Below are positions 48,983 to 58,335 of a stretch of DNA of 64,000 nucleotides, piece by piece (the first letter of the stretch is position 1; every line of letters begins with the position of its first letter). Below the pieces are notes generated by a model. It was given only the letters and a program-made list of their open reading frames with translations. It made no database searches and was not told where the DNA came from. Source of the DNA: Micromonospora tulbaghiae (lineage in GTDB: Bacteria; Actinomycetota; Actinomycetes; Mycobacteriales; Micromonosporaceae). Made by a program: the position numbers and the translations under genes. The stretch spans positions 248,001-312,000 of the forward strand of contig NZ_FMCQ01000009.1 in assembly GCF_900091605.1 (NCBI RefSeq), written 5' to 3'.

Positions 48983-49987
48983 CTAGAGGGGGGCGGACTC
49001 GCGCAGGGCCAGGTGGTGGGGGGCCACCAGCTCGCGGGGTGGGGAGTCGCGGTCGGGGCCGAGACGTCCGGCGAGCAGTTCGACCGCCAGGCGGGCGATG
49101 CGCTCCTTGTCGGGGGCGACTGTGGTCAGCGTCGGGATCGAGAAGCGGCCGTCCTCGATGTCGTCGAAGCCGGCCACCGCGACGTCCTCGGGCACGCGCA
49201 GGCCCATCTCGTGCAGGGCACGCAGCGCGCCGAGCGCGAGGGTGTCGTTGAAGCAGAAGACGGCGTCGGGGCGTACCCCGGAGGTGACCAGGTTGCGCAC
49301 GGCGGCGGCGCCGTCCGCGCGGTGCCAGGCCGGCGCGGGCGCCACCAGGCGGTCGTCGTACGCGATGCCGGCCTCGGCCAGCGCGGCGGTGTAGCCGGCC
49401 AGGCGGAGCCGGGCGCTGGCGCCCTCGGGGGTGCGCTGGGAGCCGATCGCGGCGATCCGGCGGCGGCCGAGCCCGATCAGGTGGGCGGTGACCTCACGGG
49501 CGGCGGCCACGTTGTCGATCATGACGTGGTCGGCGGGGCCGTGGTCGACCCGCTCGCCCAGCAGCACCATGGGCAGGCCGGCCAGCGCGGCGAGGTCGTC
49601 GGCGGAGAGTGCGAGCGGGCTCAGGATCAGGCCGTCGATCATGTGGTCGCCGATGCCGCTGGCGGCCTTGCGTTCCTGCTCGGAGCCGCCGCCGGTCTGG
49701 TCGATGAGTACGGTCCAGCCCTGGTCGGCGGCGGCGGTGACGACGTGCCGGGCCAGCTCGGCGAAGTAGGGGATGTCCAGCTCGGGTACGGCCAGCGCGA
49801 TCACACCCGTACGCCCCTTGCGCAGGTTGCGGGCCGACAGGTTGGGCCGGTAGTTCAGCGCGGCGATGGCCTCCTCGACCCGGGCCCGGGTGTCGGCGCG
49901 CACGTGCTGGTAGCCGTTCACGACGTTGGAGACGGTCTTCACCGACACTCCGGCCCGCTCCGCGACGTCCTTGAGCCTGTGCCGCAC
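48983..49987 (-). CDS. LacI-family transcriptional regulator of the arabinoside cluster
   Basis: A 334-residue repressor from GTG 49987, with AAGGAAG five bases upstream. The HTH comes first, RLKDVAERAGVSVKTVSNVV (~4-23), followed by NYRPNLSARNLRKGRTGVIAL, the hinge. The rest is a sugar-binding type I domain: DGLILSPLALS, FCFNDTLALGALRAL, DVAVAGFDDIEDG and TTVAPDKERIA. It is divergent from the GH51 gene. A perfect 12-bp palindrome with central CG lies between them, the usual LacI-type site. It probably releases DNA on arabinose or an arabino-oligosaccharide; that ligand is inferred from the cluster. Confidence 0.92.
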   Translation of the reverse strand: MRHRLKDVAERAGVSVKTVSNVVNGYQHVRADTRARVEEAIAALNYRPNLSARNLRKGRTGVIALAVPELDIPYFAELARHVVTAAADQGWTVLIDQTGGGSEQERKAASGIGDHMIDGLILSPLALSADDLAALAGLPMVLLGERVDHGPADHVMIDNVAAAREVTAHLIGLGRRRIAAIGSQRTPEGASARLRLAGYTAALAEAGIAYDDRLVAPAPAWHRADGAAAVRNLVTSGVRPDAVFCFNDTLALGALRALHEMGLRVPEDVAVAGFDDIEDGRFSIPTLTTVAPDKERIARLAVELLAGRLGPDRDSPPRELVAPHHLALRESAPL

Positions 49988-50062
49988 TGCACTTCCTTCC
50001 GGTGAACGCTGGCCGCACTGTACCGCGTCACGACGACGTAACGACCTCTTTACACGAGCGCT

Positions 50063-50074
50063 TACAACGTTGTA
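50063..50074. promoter_or_regulatory. Perfect palindrome TACAACGTTGTA, candidate LacI-type operator
   Basis: A 12-bp perfect palindrome with central CpG, 76 bp before the divergent lacI-type start and 64 bp before the GH51 start. A second short palindrome AGCGCT is 5 bp to its left. LacI-family operators have this form. Confidence 0.65.
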
Positions 50075-50137
50075 GAAACCAGTGAAAGCGGGGTGACCGC
50101 AGTCACCCGCAACAGCAGCGAGGGAGAGGTTGGCATC

Positions 50138-51649
50138 GTGCCGAACGCGCAGCTCACGATCGATCCGGCGTTCCGGGTCGCGCCGGCGGACCGCCGGATC
50201 TTCGGTTCCTTCGTCGAGCACATGGGGCGCTGCGTCTACGGCGGGGTGTACGAACCGGGGCATCCGAGCGCCGACCGGCGGGGTCTGCGGCGCGACGTGC
50301 TGGACCTGACCCGCGAGCTGGGTGTGTCGGTGGTCCGCTACCCGGGCGGCAACTTCGTCTCCAGCTACCGCTGGGAGGACGGCGTCGGCCCGGCCGGTGA
50401 CCGCCCGCGCCGGCTCGACCTGGCCTGGAAGACGATCGAGACGAACGAGTTCGGGCTGGACGAGTTCATGACCTGGGCGTCCGAGGCCGGGGTCGAGCCG
50501 ATGATGGCTGTCAACCTCGGCACCCGCGGCGTCACCGAGGCGCTCGACCTGCTGGAGTACACCAACCACCCGGGCGGCACCCAGCTGTCCGACCTGCGCC
50601 GCAAGCACGGCGCCGAGCAGCCGTACGGGGTGCGGCTGTGGTGCCTCGGCAACGAGATGGACGGGCCGTGGCAGGTCGGGCACAAGACCGCCGACGAGTA
50701 CGGCCGCCTCGCCGCCGAGACCGCCCGCGCGATGAAGATGATCGACCCCTCGATCAGCCTGGTCGCCTGCGGCAGCTCCGGCCGGGGGATGCCCACGTTC
50801 GCCGCGTGGGAGGCGACGGTGCTGGAGCACACCTACGAACACGTCGACTACATCTCCGCCCACACCTACTACGACCCCTCCGACGGCGACCGGGCCAGCC
50901 TGCTCGCCTCCGCCGTCGACATGGACGCCTTCATCACCGAGGTCGTCGCCACCGCCGACTACGTGGGCGCCAAGCTGCGGCAGAAGCGCAAGCTGAAGAT
51001 CTCCTTCGACGAGTGGAACGTCTGGTACCAGTCCCGCCTCCAGTCCGACCTGGACCGGCGCGGCTGGGTCGAGGCGCCGGCGCTGATCGAGGACGACTAC
51101 ACGGCCGTCGACGCGGTGGTGGTGGGCGACCTGCTGATCACCCTGCTCCGGCACGCCGACCGTATCGGCGTGGCCTGCCAGGCGCAGCTCGCCAACGTGA
51201 TCGCCCCGATCCGTACCCGCAACGGCGGCCCGGCGTGGCGGCAGAGCATCTTCCACCCGTTCGCGCTGACCGCCCGGTACGCCCGGGGCACAGTGCTGCG
51301 GACCGAACCCACCGGCCCGACCTACGAGACCCGGCGGTACGGCGACGTGCCCGCGCTGGACACCGTCGCCGTGCACGACGAGGAGACCGGCGAGCTGGCC
51401 GTCTTCGCGGTCAACCGCAGCTCGCAGGACGTCCCGCTCGACCTGGACCTGCGCGGCCTGCCCGGCCTGCGGGCCGAGGCGCACACCACGGTGGCGGCCG
51501 GAACCGACCCGGACGCCACGAACACCGAAGCGGACCCGGAGCGGGTCACGCCCCGGGACCTCACCACTCCCACCGTCGACGGCGGCCGGGCCTCCGTGCT
51601 GCTGCCGGCCACCTCCTGGAACCTGCTGCGCTTCGTGCCGGCGCCGTGA
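50138..51649 (+). CDS. abfA: GH51 alpha-L-arabinofuranosidase
   Basis: A 503-residue intracellular enzyme removing alpha-L-arabinofuranosyl residues from arabino-oligosaccharides. GTG 50138 is preferred (GGGAGAGG upstream, family length); 50093 is the alternative. Motifs: SFVEHMGRCVYGGVYEPGHP (~22), VVRYPGGNFVSSYRWEDGVG (~68), acid/base Glu in WCLGNEMDGPWQ (~172) and nucleophile Glu in ISFDEWNVWYQS (~291). A beta-sandwich follows at the C-terminus. No signal peptide, so substrates must be imported by the adjacent ABC genes, with which it forms an operon. Confidence 0.94.
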   Translation: MPNAQLTIDPAFRVAPADRRIFGSFVEHMGRCVYGGVYEPGHPSADRRGLRRDVLDLTRELGVSVVRYPGGNFVSSYRWEDGVGPAGDRPRRLDLAWKTIETNEFGLDEFMTWASEAGVEPMMAVNLGTRGVTEALDLLEYTNHPGGTQLSDLRRKHGAEQPYGVRLWCLGNEMDGPWQVGHKTADEYGRLAAETARAMKMIDPSISLVACGSSGRGMPTFAAWEATVLEHTYEHVDYISAHTYYDPSDGDRASLLASAVDMDAFITEVVATADYVGAKLRQKRKLKISFDEWNVWYQSRLQSDLDRRGWVEAPALIEDDYTAVDAVVVGDLLITLLRHADRIGVACQAQLANVIAPIRTRNGGPAWRQSIFHPFALTARYARGTVLRTEPTGPTYETRRYGDVPALDTVAVHDEETGELAVFAVNRSSQDVPLDLDLRGLPGLRAEAHTTVAAGTDPDATNTEADPERVTPRDLTTPTVDGGRASVLLPATSWNLLRFVPAP

Positions 51650-51686
51650 CCAGGCAATACTCCATCCCGTCCCCCAAGGAGTACCC

Positions 51687-53018
51687 ATGATCCAGAACGA
51701 GATGAGCCGGCGACGCCTGCTCGGCCTCGGCCTCGGGCTCGGCGCGGCGGCCACGCTGACGCTCAGCGGCTGCGGCGGCGGCAGCAGCTCCGACAGTTCC
51801 GGCGCGTCCGGCAACGGCGGCAAGGACTACACCGGTCCGAAGGTGGACCTGAAGCTGTGGAACGGCTTCACCGGCGGCGACGGTGACATCTTCAAGGCGC
51901 TCGTCCAGCAGTTCAACGGCGAGCACCAGAACATCGCGGTCAGCGTGATCACGTACCAGTGGGAGGACTACTACAGCAAGCTTCCCGGCGCGGTCTCCAG
52001 CGGCAACGGCCCGGACATCGCTGTCATGCACATGGACCAGCTCGCCACGTTCGCCGCCCGCGGCACGATCAGCGAACTGGACGACGTGGCGAAGACCCTG
52101 GAGCTGAGCGAGGGCGACTTCGCCCCGACCGTCTGGAAGGGCGGCCTCTACAACGACAAGCGGTACGGCATCCCGCTGGACATGCACCCGCTGGGCTTCT
52201 ACTACAACAAGGCGGTCATGCAGAAGGCCGGCCTCGATCCGGAGAAGCCGCCGACCAACCGGGACGAGTACACCGCGGCGCTGACCGAGCTGAAGAAGGC
52301 GGGCGTGCAGGGCTTCTGGGTCAGCCCGTTCCAGTTCACCGGCGGTATGACCTTCTACAGCCTGCTGCACCAGTGGGGCGGCACGCTCTTCGACGCCGAG
52401 GTGGCGAAGGCGACGTTCAACTCCGACCCGGCGGTCGAGGCGTGCACCTGGCTGGTCGACCTGATCAAGCAGGGCCACTCCCCGGCGAACGTCGGCCAGG
52501 ACGCCGACTACCTGGCCTTCAAGAGCGGCAAGAACGCGTTCACCTGGAACGGCATCTGGCAGATCAACGACCTGAAGAAGAGCCCGAACGTGCAGTGGGG
52601 CGTGGCGCCGCTGCCGCAGATCGGCAGCCAGAAGGCCGCCTGGGCGAACTCGCACAACTTCACCATCGTCAAGCAGCGCTCGGCGAACGCGAACAAGACG
52701 GCCGGCGCGAAGGTCTTCATCAACTGGCTGAGCCAGCACTCGCTGGACTGGGCCAAGGGCGGCCAGGTGCCGGCCCGCAAGGCGGTCCGCGAGAGCAGCG
52801 AGTTCAAGGGCCTCACCGAGGTCAACGCGCTCGCACCGGAGCTGGAGTACGCCGCGTTCCCGCCCGCCGCGCCGGGCCTGGGCGAGGTCATGCTGACCTT
52901 CTACAGCGCGTTCAACGAGGCGGCGCTGGGCAAGAAGTCGCCGAAGCAGGCGCTCGACGACGGCGTGACCAAGGCGAACAAGCAGCTCGAGGACAACCGC
53001 AAGAAGTACGGGAACTGA
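51687..53018 (+). CDS. Sugar ABC importer substrate-binding lipoprotein
   Basis: A 443-residue family 1 extracellular solute-binding protein. The signal begins SRRRLLGLGLGLG (Tat-like twin-arginine) and has the lipobox LSGC (Cys ~30). A Ser/Gly linker follows. Body motifs are LKLWNGFTGGDGDIFKALVQ (~58), AVMHMDQLATFAARG, YGIPLDMHPLGFYYNK and AFTWNGIWQI, typical of oligosaccharide receptors. It binds the oligosaccharide outside the cell, most likely arabino-oligosaccharides given the GH51 gene 37 bp upstream. The cluster has no ATPase gene. Confidence 0.9.
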   Translation: MIQNEMSRRRLLGLGLGLGAAATLTLSGCGGGSSSDSSGASGNGGKDYTGPKVDLKLWNGFTGGDGDIFKALVQQFNGEHQNIAVSVITYQWEDYYSKLPGAVSSGNGPDIAVMHMDQLATFAARGTISELDDVAKTLELSEGDFAPTVWKGGLYNDKRYGIPLDMHPLGFYYNKAVMQKAGLDPEKPPTNRDEYTAALTELKKAGVQGFWVSPFQFTGGMTFYSLLHQWGGTLFDAEVAKATFNSDPAVEACTWLVDLIKQGHSPANVGQDADYLAFKSGKNAFTWNGIWQINDLKKSPNVQWGVAPLPQIGSQKAAWANSHNFTIVKQRSANANKTAGAKVFINWLSQHSLDWAKGGQVPARKAVRESSEFKGLTEVNALAPELEYAAFPPAAPGLGEVMLTFYSAFNEAALGKKSPKQALDDGVTKANKQLEDNRKKYGN

Positions 53019-53024
53019 TCCGCC

Positions 53025-53987
53025 GTGGCGGACGTGATCGAGGCCGGGGCGGCGCGTGACGGCGCGCCGCCCACGGTGGCGCCCACCCGCCGCCGGGGCG
53101 CGACGGAACGCGGCAACCGCACGACGCCGTACCTCTTCCTCGCGCCGTACCTGATCCTGTTCGGCGTCTTCGGCCTGGCGCCGATCCTGTTCGGGGTCTG
53201 GATCAGCCTGCACCAGTGGGACCTGCAACTGCCGAACCGGCCGTTCGTCGGGATCGGCAACTACCGGGACCTGTTCTCCAGCGACTCGGCGATCTACGGG
53301 GACTGGTGGTCGAGCGTCCGGGCCACCGGGATCTTCACGCTGTTCTCCGTGCCGCTGCTCGTGGTGATCCCGCTGGGGTTGGCGCTGCTGCTCAACCGCT
53401 CGTTCCCCGGCCGGACGTTCTTCCGGGCCGCCTTCTTCGCTCCGTACGTGCTGGGCGTGGCGGTGATCGGCCTGCTCTGGCGGTTCCTGCTCGATGCCAA
53501 CCTGGGCCTGGTCAACCGGCTGCTCGGCGTGGTCGGGCTCCCCTCGGACACACCGTGGGTGACCGACGTGCCGTGGGCGTGGGTGTCACTGGTCGGCGTG
53601 ACCGTGTGGTGGACCTGCGGCTTCAACGCGGTGATCTACCTGGCCGGTCTCCAGGACATCCCGGCCGAACTGTACGAGGCGGCCAAGGTGGACGGCGCGG
53701 GCGCCTGGGACCGGTTCCGCCACGTCACGATCCCCGGGTTGCGCCCGGTGATGCTGTTCGTCTTCACCACCACGATCCTCGCCTCGGCGAACGTGTTCGG
53801 GCAGGCGTTCCTGATCACCCAGGGCGCGCCGGGCGAACAGACCCGGACCGTGGTCTGGCGGATCGTCGACGAGGGGCTGCGGGACTACGACGCCGGCCGG
53901 GCCGCCGCGATGAGCGTGTTCTTCGCGCTGATGCTGGCCGTGGTGAGCGTCGTCAACTTCCGGCTGTTCCGCTACCGGGAAGACTGA
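53025..53987 (+). CDS. Sugar ABC importer permease 1
   Basis: A 320-residue MalF-type permease from GTG 53025, six bases after the receptor stop. Six membrane helices, beginning YLFLAPYLILFGVFGLAPIL (~45). The coupling EAA loop is LYEAAKVDGAGAWDRFRHVT (~220). It forms the channel with permease 2 encoded next. The shared ATPase is presumably elsewhere (MsiK-like). Confidence 0.92.
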   Translation: MADVIEAGAARDGAPPTVAPTRRRGATERGNRTTPYLFLAPYLILFGVFGLAPILFGVWISLHQWDLQLPNRPFVGIGNYRDLFSSDSAIYGDWWSSVRATGIFTLFSVPLLVVIPLGLALLLNRSFPGRTFFRAAFFAPYVLGVAVIGLLWRFLLDANLGLVNRLLGVVGLPSDTPWVTDVPWAWVSLVGVTVWWTCGFNAVIYLAGLQDIPAELYEAAKVDGAGAWDRFRHVTIPGLRPVMLFVFTTTILASANVFGQAFLITQGAPGEQTRTVVWRIVDEGLRDYDAGRAAAMSVFFALMLAVVSVVNFRLFRYRED

Positions 53988-53997
53988 GGGCTACGAC

Positions 53998-54822
53998 ATG
54001 AGGAACATGCGCGCGGTGGGGCGGTACGGCGTACTGCTGCTGATCACCGCGATCTTCGTGACTCCCCTGGTCTGGATGCTGCTGACCTCGGTGAAGACGT
54101 ACGACGACGCGCAGCGGGTGCCGCCCGGCTGGCTGCCGAACCCGTTCTCCACCTACGGCTACGGGCAGATCGTCGACAACGCGGCGAACCCGGTGCTGCG
54201 CTGGTTCGTCAACAGCATGGCGGCGGCCACCCTGCACACGCTGCTGGTGCTGGTGACCGCGTCGATGGCCGCGTACGCGCTGGCCCGGATGCGGTTCCGC
54301 GGCCGGAAGGTGCTGTTCGCGCTGATCGTGGGCACGCTGTTCCTGCCGCCCACCTCGCTGATCATCCCGAACTTCATCATCGCCGAACGGCTGAACTGGA
54401 TCGACACGCTGACAGTGGTGATCGTGCCGGGCGCGGCCAGCGCGTTCGGCGTGTTCTTCCTGCGCCAGTTCTTCCTCTCCATCCCGGCCGAGCTGGAGGA
54501 GGCGGCGGTGCTGGACGGCGCGAACCACTGGCAGATCTTCCGCCGGGTGCTGCTGCCGCTGTCGAAGCCGGCCCTGGCCACGCTCGCGGTGCTGTCGTTC
54601 CTGACCAACTGGAACGACTTCCTCTGGCCGGTGTACGTGCTGTTCAGCCCGGAACGGCTGACCCTGCCGGCGGGCCTGGGCCTGCTCCAGGGCGCGTACG
54701 TGACCGACTATCCGGTGATCATGGCGGGCGCGGTGCTGGCGAGCGTGCCGGTGCTGATCCTGTTCGTGCTGGCCCAGCGGCACATCATCCAGGGTGTCTC
54801 CCGCAGCGGCCTGAAGGGATGA
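53998..54822 (+). CDS. Sugar ABC importer permease 2
   Basis: A 274-residue MalG-type permease with six membrane helices, starting MRNMRAVGRYGVLLLITAIF. The EAA loop is LEEAAVLDGANHWQIFRRVL (~165), followed by the usual TFLTNWNDFLWP-like segment. Last gene of the arabinoside operon; palindrome P11 follows and probably terminates it. Confidence 0.92.
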   Translation: MRNMRAVGRYGVLLLITAIFVTPLVWMLLTSVKTYDDAQRVPPGWLPNPFSTYGYGQIVDNAANPVLRWFVNSMAAATLHTLLVLVTASMAAYALARMRFRGRKVLFALIVGTLFLPPTSLIIPNFIIAERLNWIDTLTVVIVPGAASAFGVFFLRQFFLSIPAELEEAAVLDGANHWQIFRRVLLPLSKPALATLAVLSFLTNWNDFLWPVYVLFSPERLTLPAGLGLLQGAYVTDYPVIMAGAVLASVPVLILFVLAQRHIIQGVSRSGLKG

Positions 54823-54827
54823 GCGGG

Positions 54828-54882
54828 CGAAGGAAGGGCCCCTTGCGTAACGCCAGGCGTCAAGCAATGGGCCCTTCCTTCG
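54828..54882. repeat. Palindromic repeat P11, GAAGGAAGGGCCC type
   Basis: Perfect 14-bp arms CGAAGGAAGGGCCC (54828-54841) and complement (54869-54882), with a looser inner pairing TTGC..ACGCC / GGCGT..GCAA. It fills the gap between two converging genes. The core GGAAGGGCCCCT also occurs inside P5. From memory this motif is frequent in Micromonospora genomes. Confidence 0.82.
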
Positions 54883-54892
54883 GGGGCCCGCC

Positions 54893-56386
54893 TCAGGGGG
54901 TGGGGGCGGGCTCGGGGGTGTCCGAGTGCTCGCGCCGGGCGAGCCGGTTCTTGCGGTGGCCGTAGCCGAAGTAGATGACCGCGCCGATCAGCATCCAGGC
55001 GAGGAACCGCAGCCAGGTCTCCACCGAGAGGTTGAGGCTCAGGTAGAGGCACGCCGCCGCGGTGAGGATCGGCAGCACCGGCGAGAACGGCACCTTGAAC
55101 GGCCGCTCCAGGTCGGGGCGGCGCTTGCGCAGGATCGGCACCGCGATGGCGACCAGCGTGAACGCGCAGAGCGCGCCGATGCTGACCAGGTCGGCCAGCG
55201 CGGACAGCGGCAGGAAGCCGGCGAGCAGCGCCACCGCGATCGTCATGATCCCGGCGATCCGGTACGGGGTGCCCCAGCGGGGGTGCACCTTGGCGATGGC
55301 GGGCGGGATGAGCCCGTCCCGGGCGATGGCGAAGCCGATCCGGCCCATCGCCACCAGGTCGACGAGGATCACGCTGGTGAGCCCGGCGACGGCGGCGATG
55401 GAGACGAGCACCGCGGCCCAGCCGGCGCCGACCGCCCGGAACGCGGACGCGATCGGCGCACCCTCGTCGATCTCGGTGTACTTGACCATGCCCACCACGA
55501 CCAGCGAGACGCCGATGTAGAGCACCGTGGAGATGACGAGCGTGCCGAGCAGACCCAACGGCAGGTCCCGCTTGGGCTTGCGGGTCTCCTCACCCAGGTT
55601 CGCCACGGCCTCGAACCCGGTGTACGCGAAGAACACGACGGCGGCGGCGGTGAGCACCCCGACGAAGCCGAAGACGGAGGGCTCCAGCCCGAAGATGGCC
55701 TGGGTGACCGGTTGTTTGATGCCGTCGTCCCCGGCCCCGGCCGGCTCGGCGGACGGGATGAACGGGCTGAGGTTGGCCGCCTTGACGAAGAACAGCCCGG
55801 CGATGATGACGAACGCACAGATCGCCACCTTGACCAGCACCAGCACGTTGGTGACCCGGGCCGACTCGCGGATGCCGACGATGGCGACCACGCCGAGCAC
55901 CAGCACGATGCCGATCGCGCCGAGGTTGACGACGCTGCCCTCCTCGGCGAACCAGGCGCTGGGCAGGCCGAACAGGTCGGCGAGGTAGCCGGACCAGCCG
56001 CGGGCCACCACCGCCGCGCCGAGCGCGAACTCCAGCAGCAGGTCCCAGCCGATGATCCAGGCGACGATCTCGCCCATCGTCGCGTACGCGTAGGTGTAGG
56101 CGCTGCCGGCGGTCGGCACGCTGCTGGCGAGTTCGGCGTAGCAGAGCGCGGCGAGCAGCGCGACCAGGCCGGCGATGCCGAACGAGATCACCACGCCCGG
56201 CCCGGCGCTGTTGCGCGCCTCGACGCCGGTGAGCGTGAAGATGCCGGTGCCGATCACGATGCCGATGCCGAAGCCCATCAGGTCGACCGCGCCGAGCCGG
56301 CGCCGCAGGCCCGGTTTGCCGTCCTCGCCGTCGGCGTCGCCCTGGGCGAGCACGTCCTGGATCGGCTTGGTACGCAGGACCGACAT
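54893..56386 (-). CDS. Cationic amino-acid transporter (APC superfamily)
   Basis: A 497-residue permease with about twelve to fourteen membrane helices. It begins with a short cytoplasmic stretch, then LMGFGIGIVIGTGIFTLTGV (~37), the first-helix G[ST]G motif of APC transporters, SAYTYAYATMGEIVAWIIGW (~95), FFAYTGFEAVANLGEETRKP (~250, helix 6-7) and a basic tail. The order resembles the CAT family of lysine/arginine or general amino-acid permeases. GGGAGG sits seven bases before ATG 56386. It is a single gene facing the arabinoside operon. Confidence 0.9.
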   Translation of the reverse strand: MSVLRTKPIQDVLAQGDADGEDGKPGLRRRLGAVDLMGFGIGIVIGTGIFTLTGVEARNSAGPGVVISFGIAGLVALLAALCYAELASSVPTAGSAYTYAYATMGEIVAWIIGWDLLLEFALGAAVVARGWSGYLADLFGLPSAWFAEEGSVVNLGAIGIVLVLGVVAIVGIRESARVTNVLVLVKVAICAFVIIAGLFFVKAANLSPFIPSAEPAGAGDDGIKQPVTQAIFGLEPSVFGFVGVLTAAAVVFFAYTGFEAVANLGEETRKPKRDLPLGLLGTLVISTVLYIGVSLVVVGMVKYTEIDEGAPIASAFRAVGAGWAAVLVSIAAVAGLTSVILVDLVAMGRIGFAIARDGLIPPAIAKVHPRWGTPYRIAGIMTIAVALLAGFLPLSALADLVSIGALCAFTLVAIAVPILRKRRPDLERPFKVPFSPVLPILTAAACLYLSLNLSVETWLRFLAWMLIGAVIYFGYGHRKNRLARREHSDTPEPAPTP

Positions 56387-56562
56387 CTGATCACCTCCCC
56401 CGCCGTGTGGCCGCCACGGTGGCGGTCTGTGACCGGGCTAGCTACCCAGCCGTTTTGCGCTCCAATCCCGCACCGCGTGTCTCGGAATCGTCACGATCCG
56501 GCTGATCGGACGACACGGGACATCGATCGGCCGTCAGGGTCTTGCGCCGGGCACGGATAGAT

Positions 56563-56572
56563 GAAAGTTTTC
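56563..56572 (+). promoter_or_regulatory. GAAAGTTTTC motif, possible control site of the secreted glycosidase
   Basis: A near-palindrome GAAA-GT-TTTC in an otherwise GC-rich gap, 88 bp before the GHL10 gene. Symmetric AT-rich sites stand out in such DNA. The rest of the 275-bp gap between the divergent genes shows no gene. Confidence 0.35.
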
Positions 56573-56660
56573 TACCGGAGGCATGGGTAGCGCGGCGAAT
56601 CTTGCCGTGACGCCCCCGCCGCCCACCGTCCCCCCGGACCCGACGAAGGGACCGCACCGC

Positions 56661-58325
56661 ATGAAGGCAACTCGGCTCGGAGCCGCCGCGCTCGCCGCGG
56701 CGCTGCTCGGCGCGCTGGTCGCCGGCACACCGGCGCAGGCCGCCCCCGGCGACACCGGCACCGCCACTTACCCCTCCACCGACTGCGTCACCGACCCGGC
56801 CACCCCCAAGCGCCAGTTCCGGGCCATGTGGATCGCCTCGGTGACGAACATCGACTGGCCCAGCAAGGACTCCTGGACCGCGCCGGACCAGGTGGCCAAG
56901 CAGAAGGCCGAATACCTGGCCTGGCTCGACCTGGCCCAGAAGCTCAACCACAACGCCGTCGTGGTCCAGGTCCGCCCGACCGCCGACGCGTTCTGGCCCT
57001 CGCCGTACGAGCCGTGGTCGGAGTACCTGACCGGCGTACGCGGCAAGAACCCGGGCTGGGACCCGCTGGCCTTCCTGGTCGCCGAGTCGCACAAGCGCAA
57101 CCTGGAGTTCCACGCCTGGTTCAACCCGTACCGCGTCTCCATGCCCGCGCCGGGCGGTGCCGGCGCCGACCTGTCGCAACTGGCCCCGGACAGCCCGGCC
57201 CGCCAGCACCCCGACTGGGTCTTCGCCTACCCGCCCGCCGGCGTCGCCGGCAGCCGGCTCTACTACAACCCCGGCGTGCCCGAGGTCCGCGAGTTCGTCC
57301 AGACCGCGATGATGGACGCGGTCAAGCGGTACGACATCGACGGCGTGCACTTCGACGACTACTTCTACCCGTACCCGAGCGGCACCTACCAGGTGCCGGA
57401 CGACGCCACGTTCGCGGCGTACAACAGGGGCTTCACCGACAAGGCCGACTGGCGGCGGGACAACATCAACCTGCTGATCCAGGAGATGAACGCCAAGATC
57501 AAGGCGGTCAAGCCGTATGTGAAGTTCGGCGTCAGCCCGTTCGGCATCTGGCGCAACGCGTCGGCCGACCCGAACGGTTCGGACACCACCGGCTCGCAGT
57601 CGTACGACATCATCTCCGCCGACTCCCGCAAGTGGGTCAAGGAGGAGTGGATCGACTACATCGTGCCGCAGCTCTACTGGTACATCGGCCAGTACCCGGC
57701 AGCCGACTACGCCCGGCTGGTGCCGTGGTGGGCCGAGCAGGTGCGTGGCACGCGGGTCCAGCTCTACATCGGCCAGGCCGACTACAAGAGCGGTGACCCG
57801 GCGTACGGGTCGTTCTGGATGAACCCGCAGGAGCTGTCGAACCACCTGACGCTCAACCGGTCGTACCCGGAGGTGCTCGGCAACGTGCACTTCTCCGCGG
57901 TGCAGGTCCGGGCGAACCGGCTCGGCGCCACCGACATCTACGCCGCCGAGCACTACTCCCGCCCCGCGCTGGTGCCCACCATGACGCACCTGCCGCGTAA
58001 GCCGCTGCTGTTCCCGGTGGTCACCAAGGCCCAGCGGGAGGCGGACGGGGTACGCCTGAGCTGGCGTCAGCCGGCCGACGGCAAGGGCCCGCTCGGCACC
58101 GCCGCGTCCTACGCGATCTACCGGTTCGACGGGCACGGCCTGGCCGGGCGATGCGACTTCGCCGACGCCTCCCACCTGGTCGGCACCGTGCGGGCCACCG
58201 ACGGCGCCGTGCAGTCGTGGATGGACACCACGGCGGCCGACGGCGCCCGGTACACGTACTACGTGACCGCGCTGGACCGGCTGGCGAACGAGAGCCCGGC
58301 GAGCCCGCCGCGCTTCGTGCGCTGA
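56661..58325 (+). CDS. Secreted glycoside-hydrolase-like protein (GHL10/DUF187)
   Basis: A 554-residue exported protein from ATG 56661 with AAGGGA upstream; earlier in-frame starts would bury the signal peptide (~1-28, LAAALLGALVAGTPAQAA). The catalytic-like barrel (~50-395) has FRAMWIASVTNIDWPS, VQVRPTADAFWPS, FHAWFNPYRVS, IDGVHFDDYFYPYP (Asp pair) and IVPQLYWYIGQ. This is the GHL10 group, some members of which act on peptidoglycan or other glycans. A fibronectin-III-like domain follows (~450-554). It stands alone between divergent permease and phospholipase genes. Confidence 0.88.
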   Translation: MKATRLGAAALAAALLGALVAGTPAQAAPGDTGTATYPSTDCVTDPATPKRQFRAMWIASVTNIDWPSKDSWTAPDQVAKQKAEYLAWLDLAQKLNHNAVVVQVRPTADAFWPSPYEPWSEYLTGVRGKNPGWDPLAFLVAESHKRNLEFHAWFNPYRVSMPAPGGAGADLSQLAPDSPARQHPDWVFAYPPAGVAGSRLYYNPGVPEVREFVQTAMMDAVKRYDIDGVHFDDYFYPYPSGTYQVPDDATFAAYNRGFTDKADWRRDNINLLIQEMNAKIKAVKPYVKFGVSPFGIWRNASADPNGSDTTGSQSYDIISADSRKWVKEEWIDYIVPQLYWYIGQYPAADYARLVPWWAEQVRGTRVQLYIGQADYKSGDPAYGSFWMNPQELSNHLTLNRSYPEVLGNVHFSAVQVRANRLGATDIYAAEHYSRPALVPTMTHLPRKPLLFPVVTKAQREADGVRLSWRQPADGKGPLGTAASYAIYRFDGHGLAGRCDFADASHLVGTVRATDGAVQSWMDTTAADGARYTYYVTALDRLANESPASPPRFVR

Positions 58326-58335
58326 TCCCCACCGG

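Noticed and set aside
54926..56560. 544-residue plus-strand frame rich in Arg/Asp/His/Gln
   Set aside because: It is antisense to the amino-acid permease; membrane-protein genes in GC-rich DNA regularly give such frames.
56583..56660. ATG 56583 as start of the GHL10 gene, with GGAGG adjacent
   Set aside because: GGAGG is only one base from that ATG, and it would put 26 non-signal residues before a clear signal peptide; ATG 56661 fits better.
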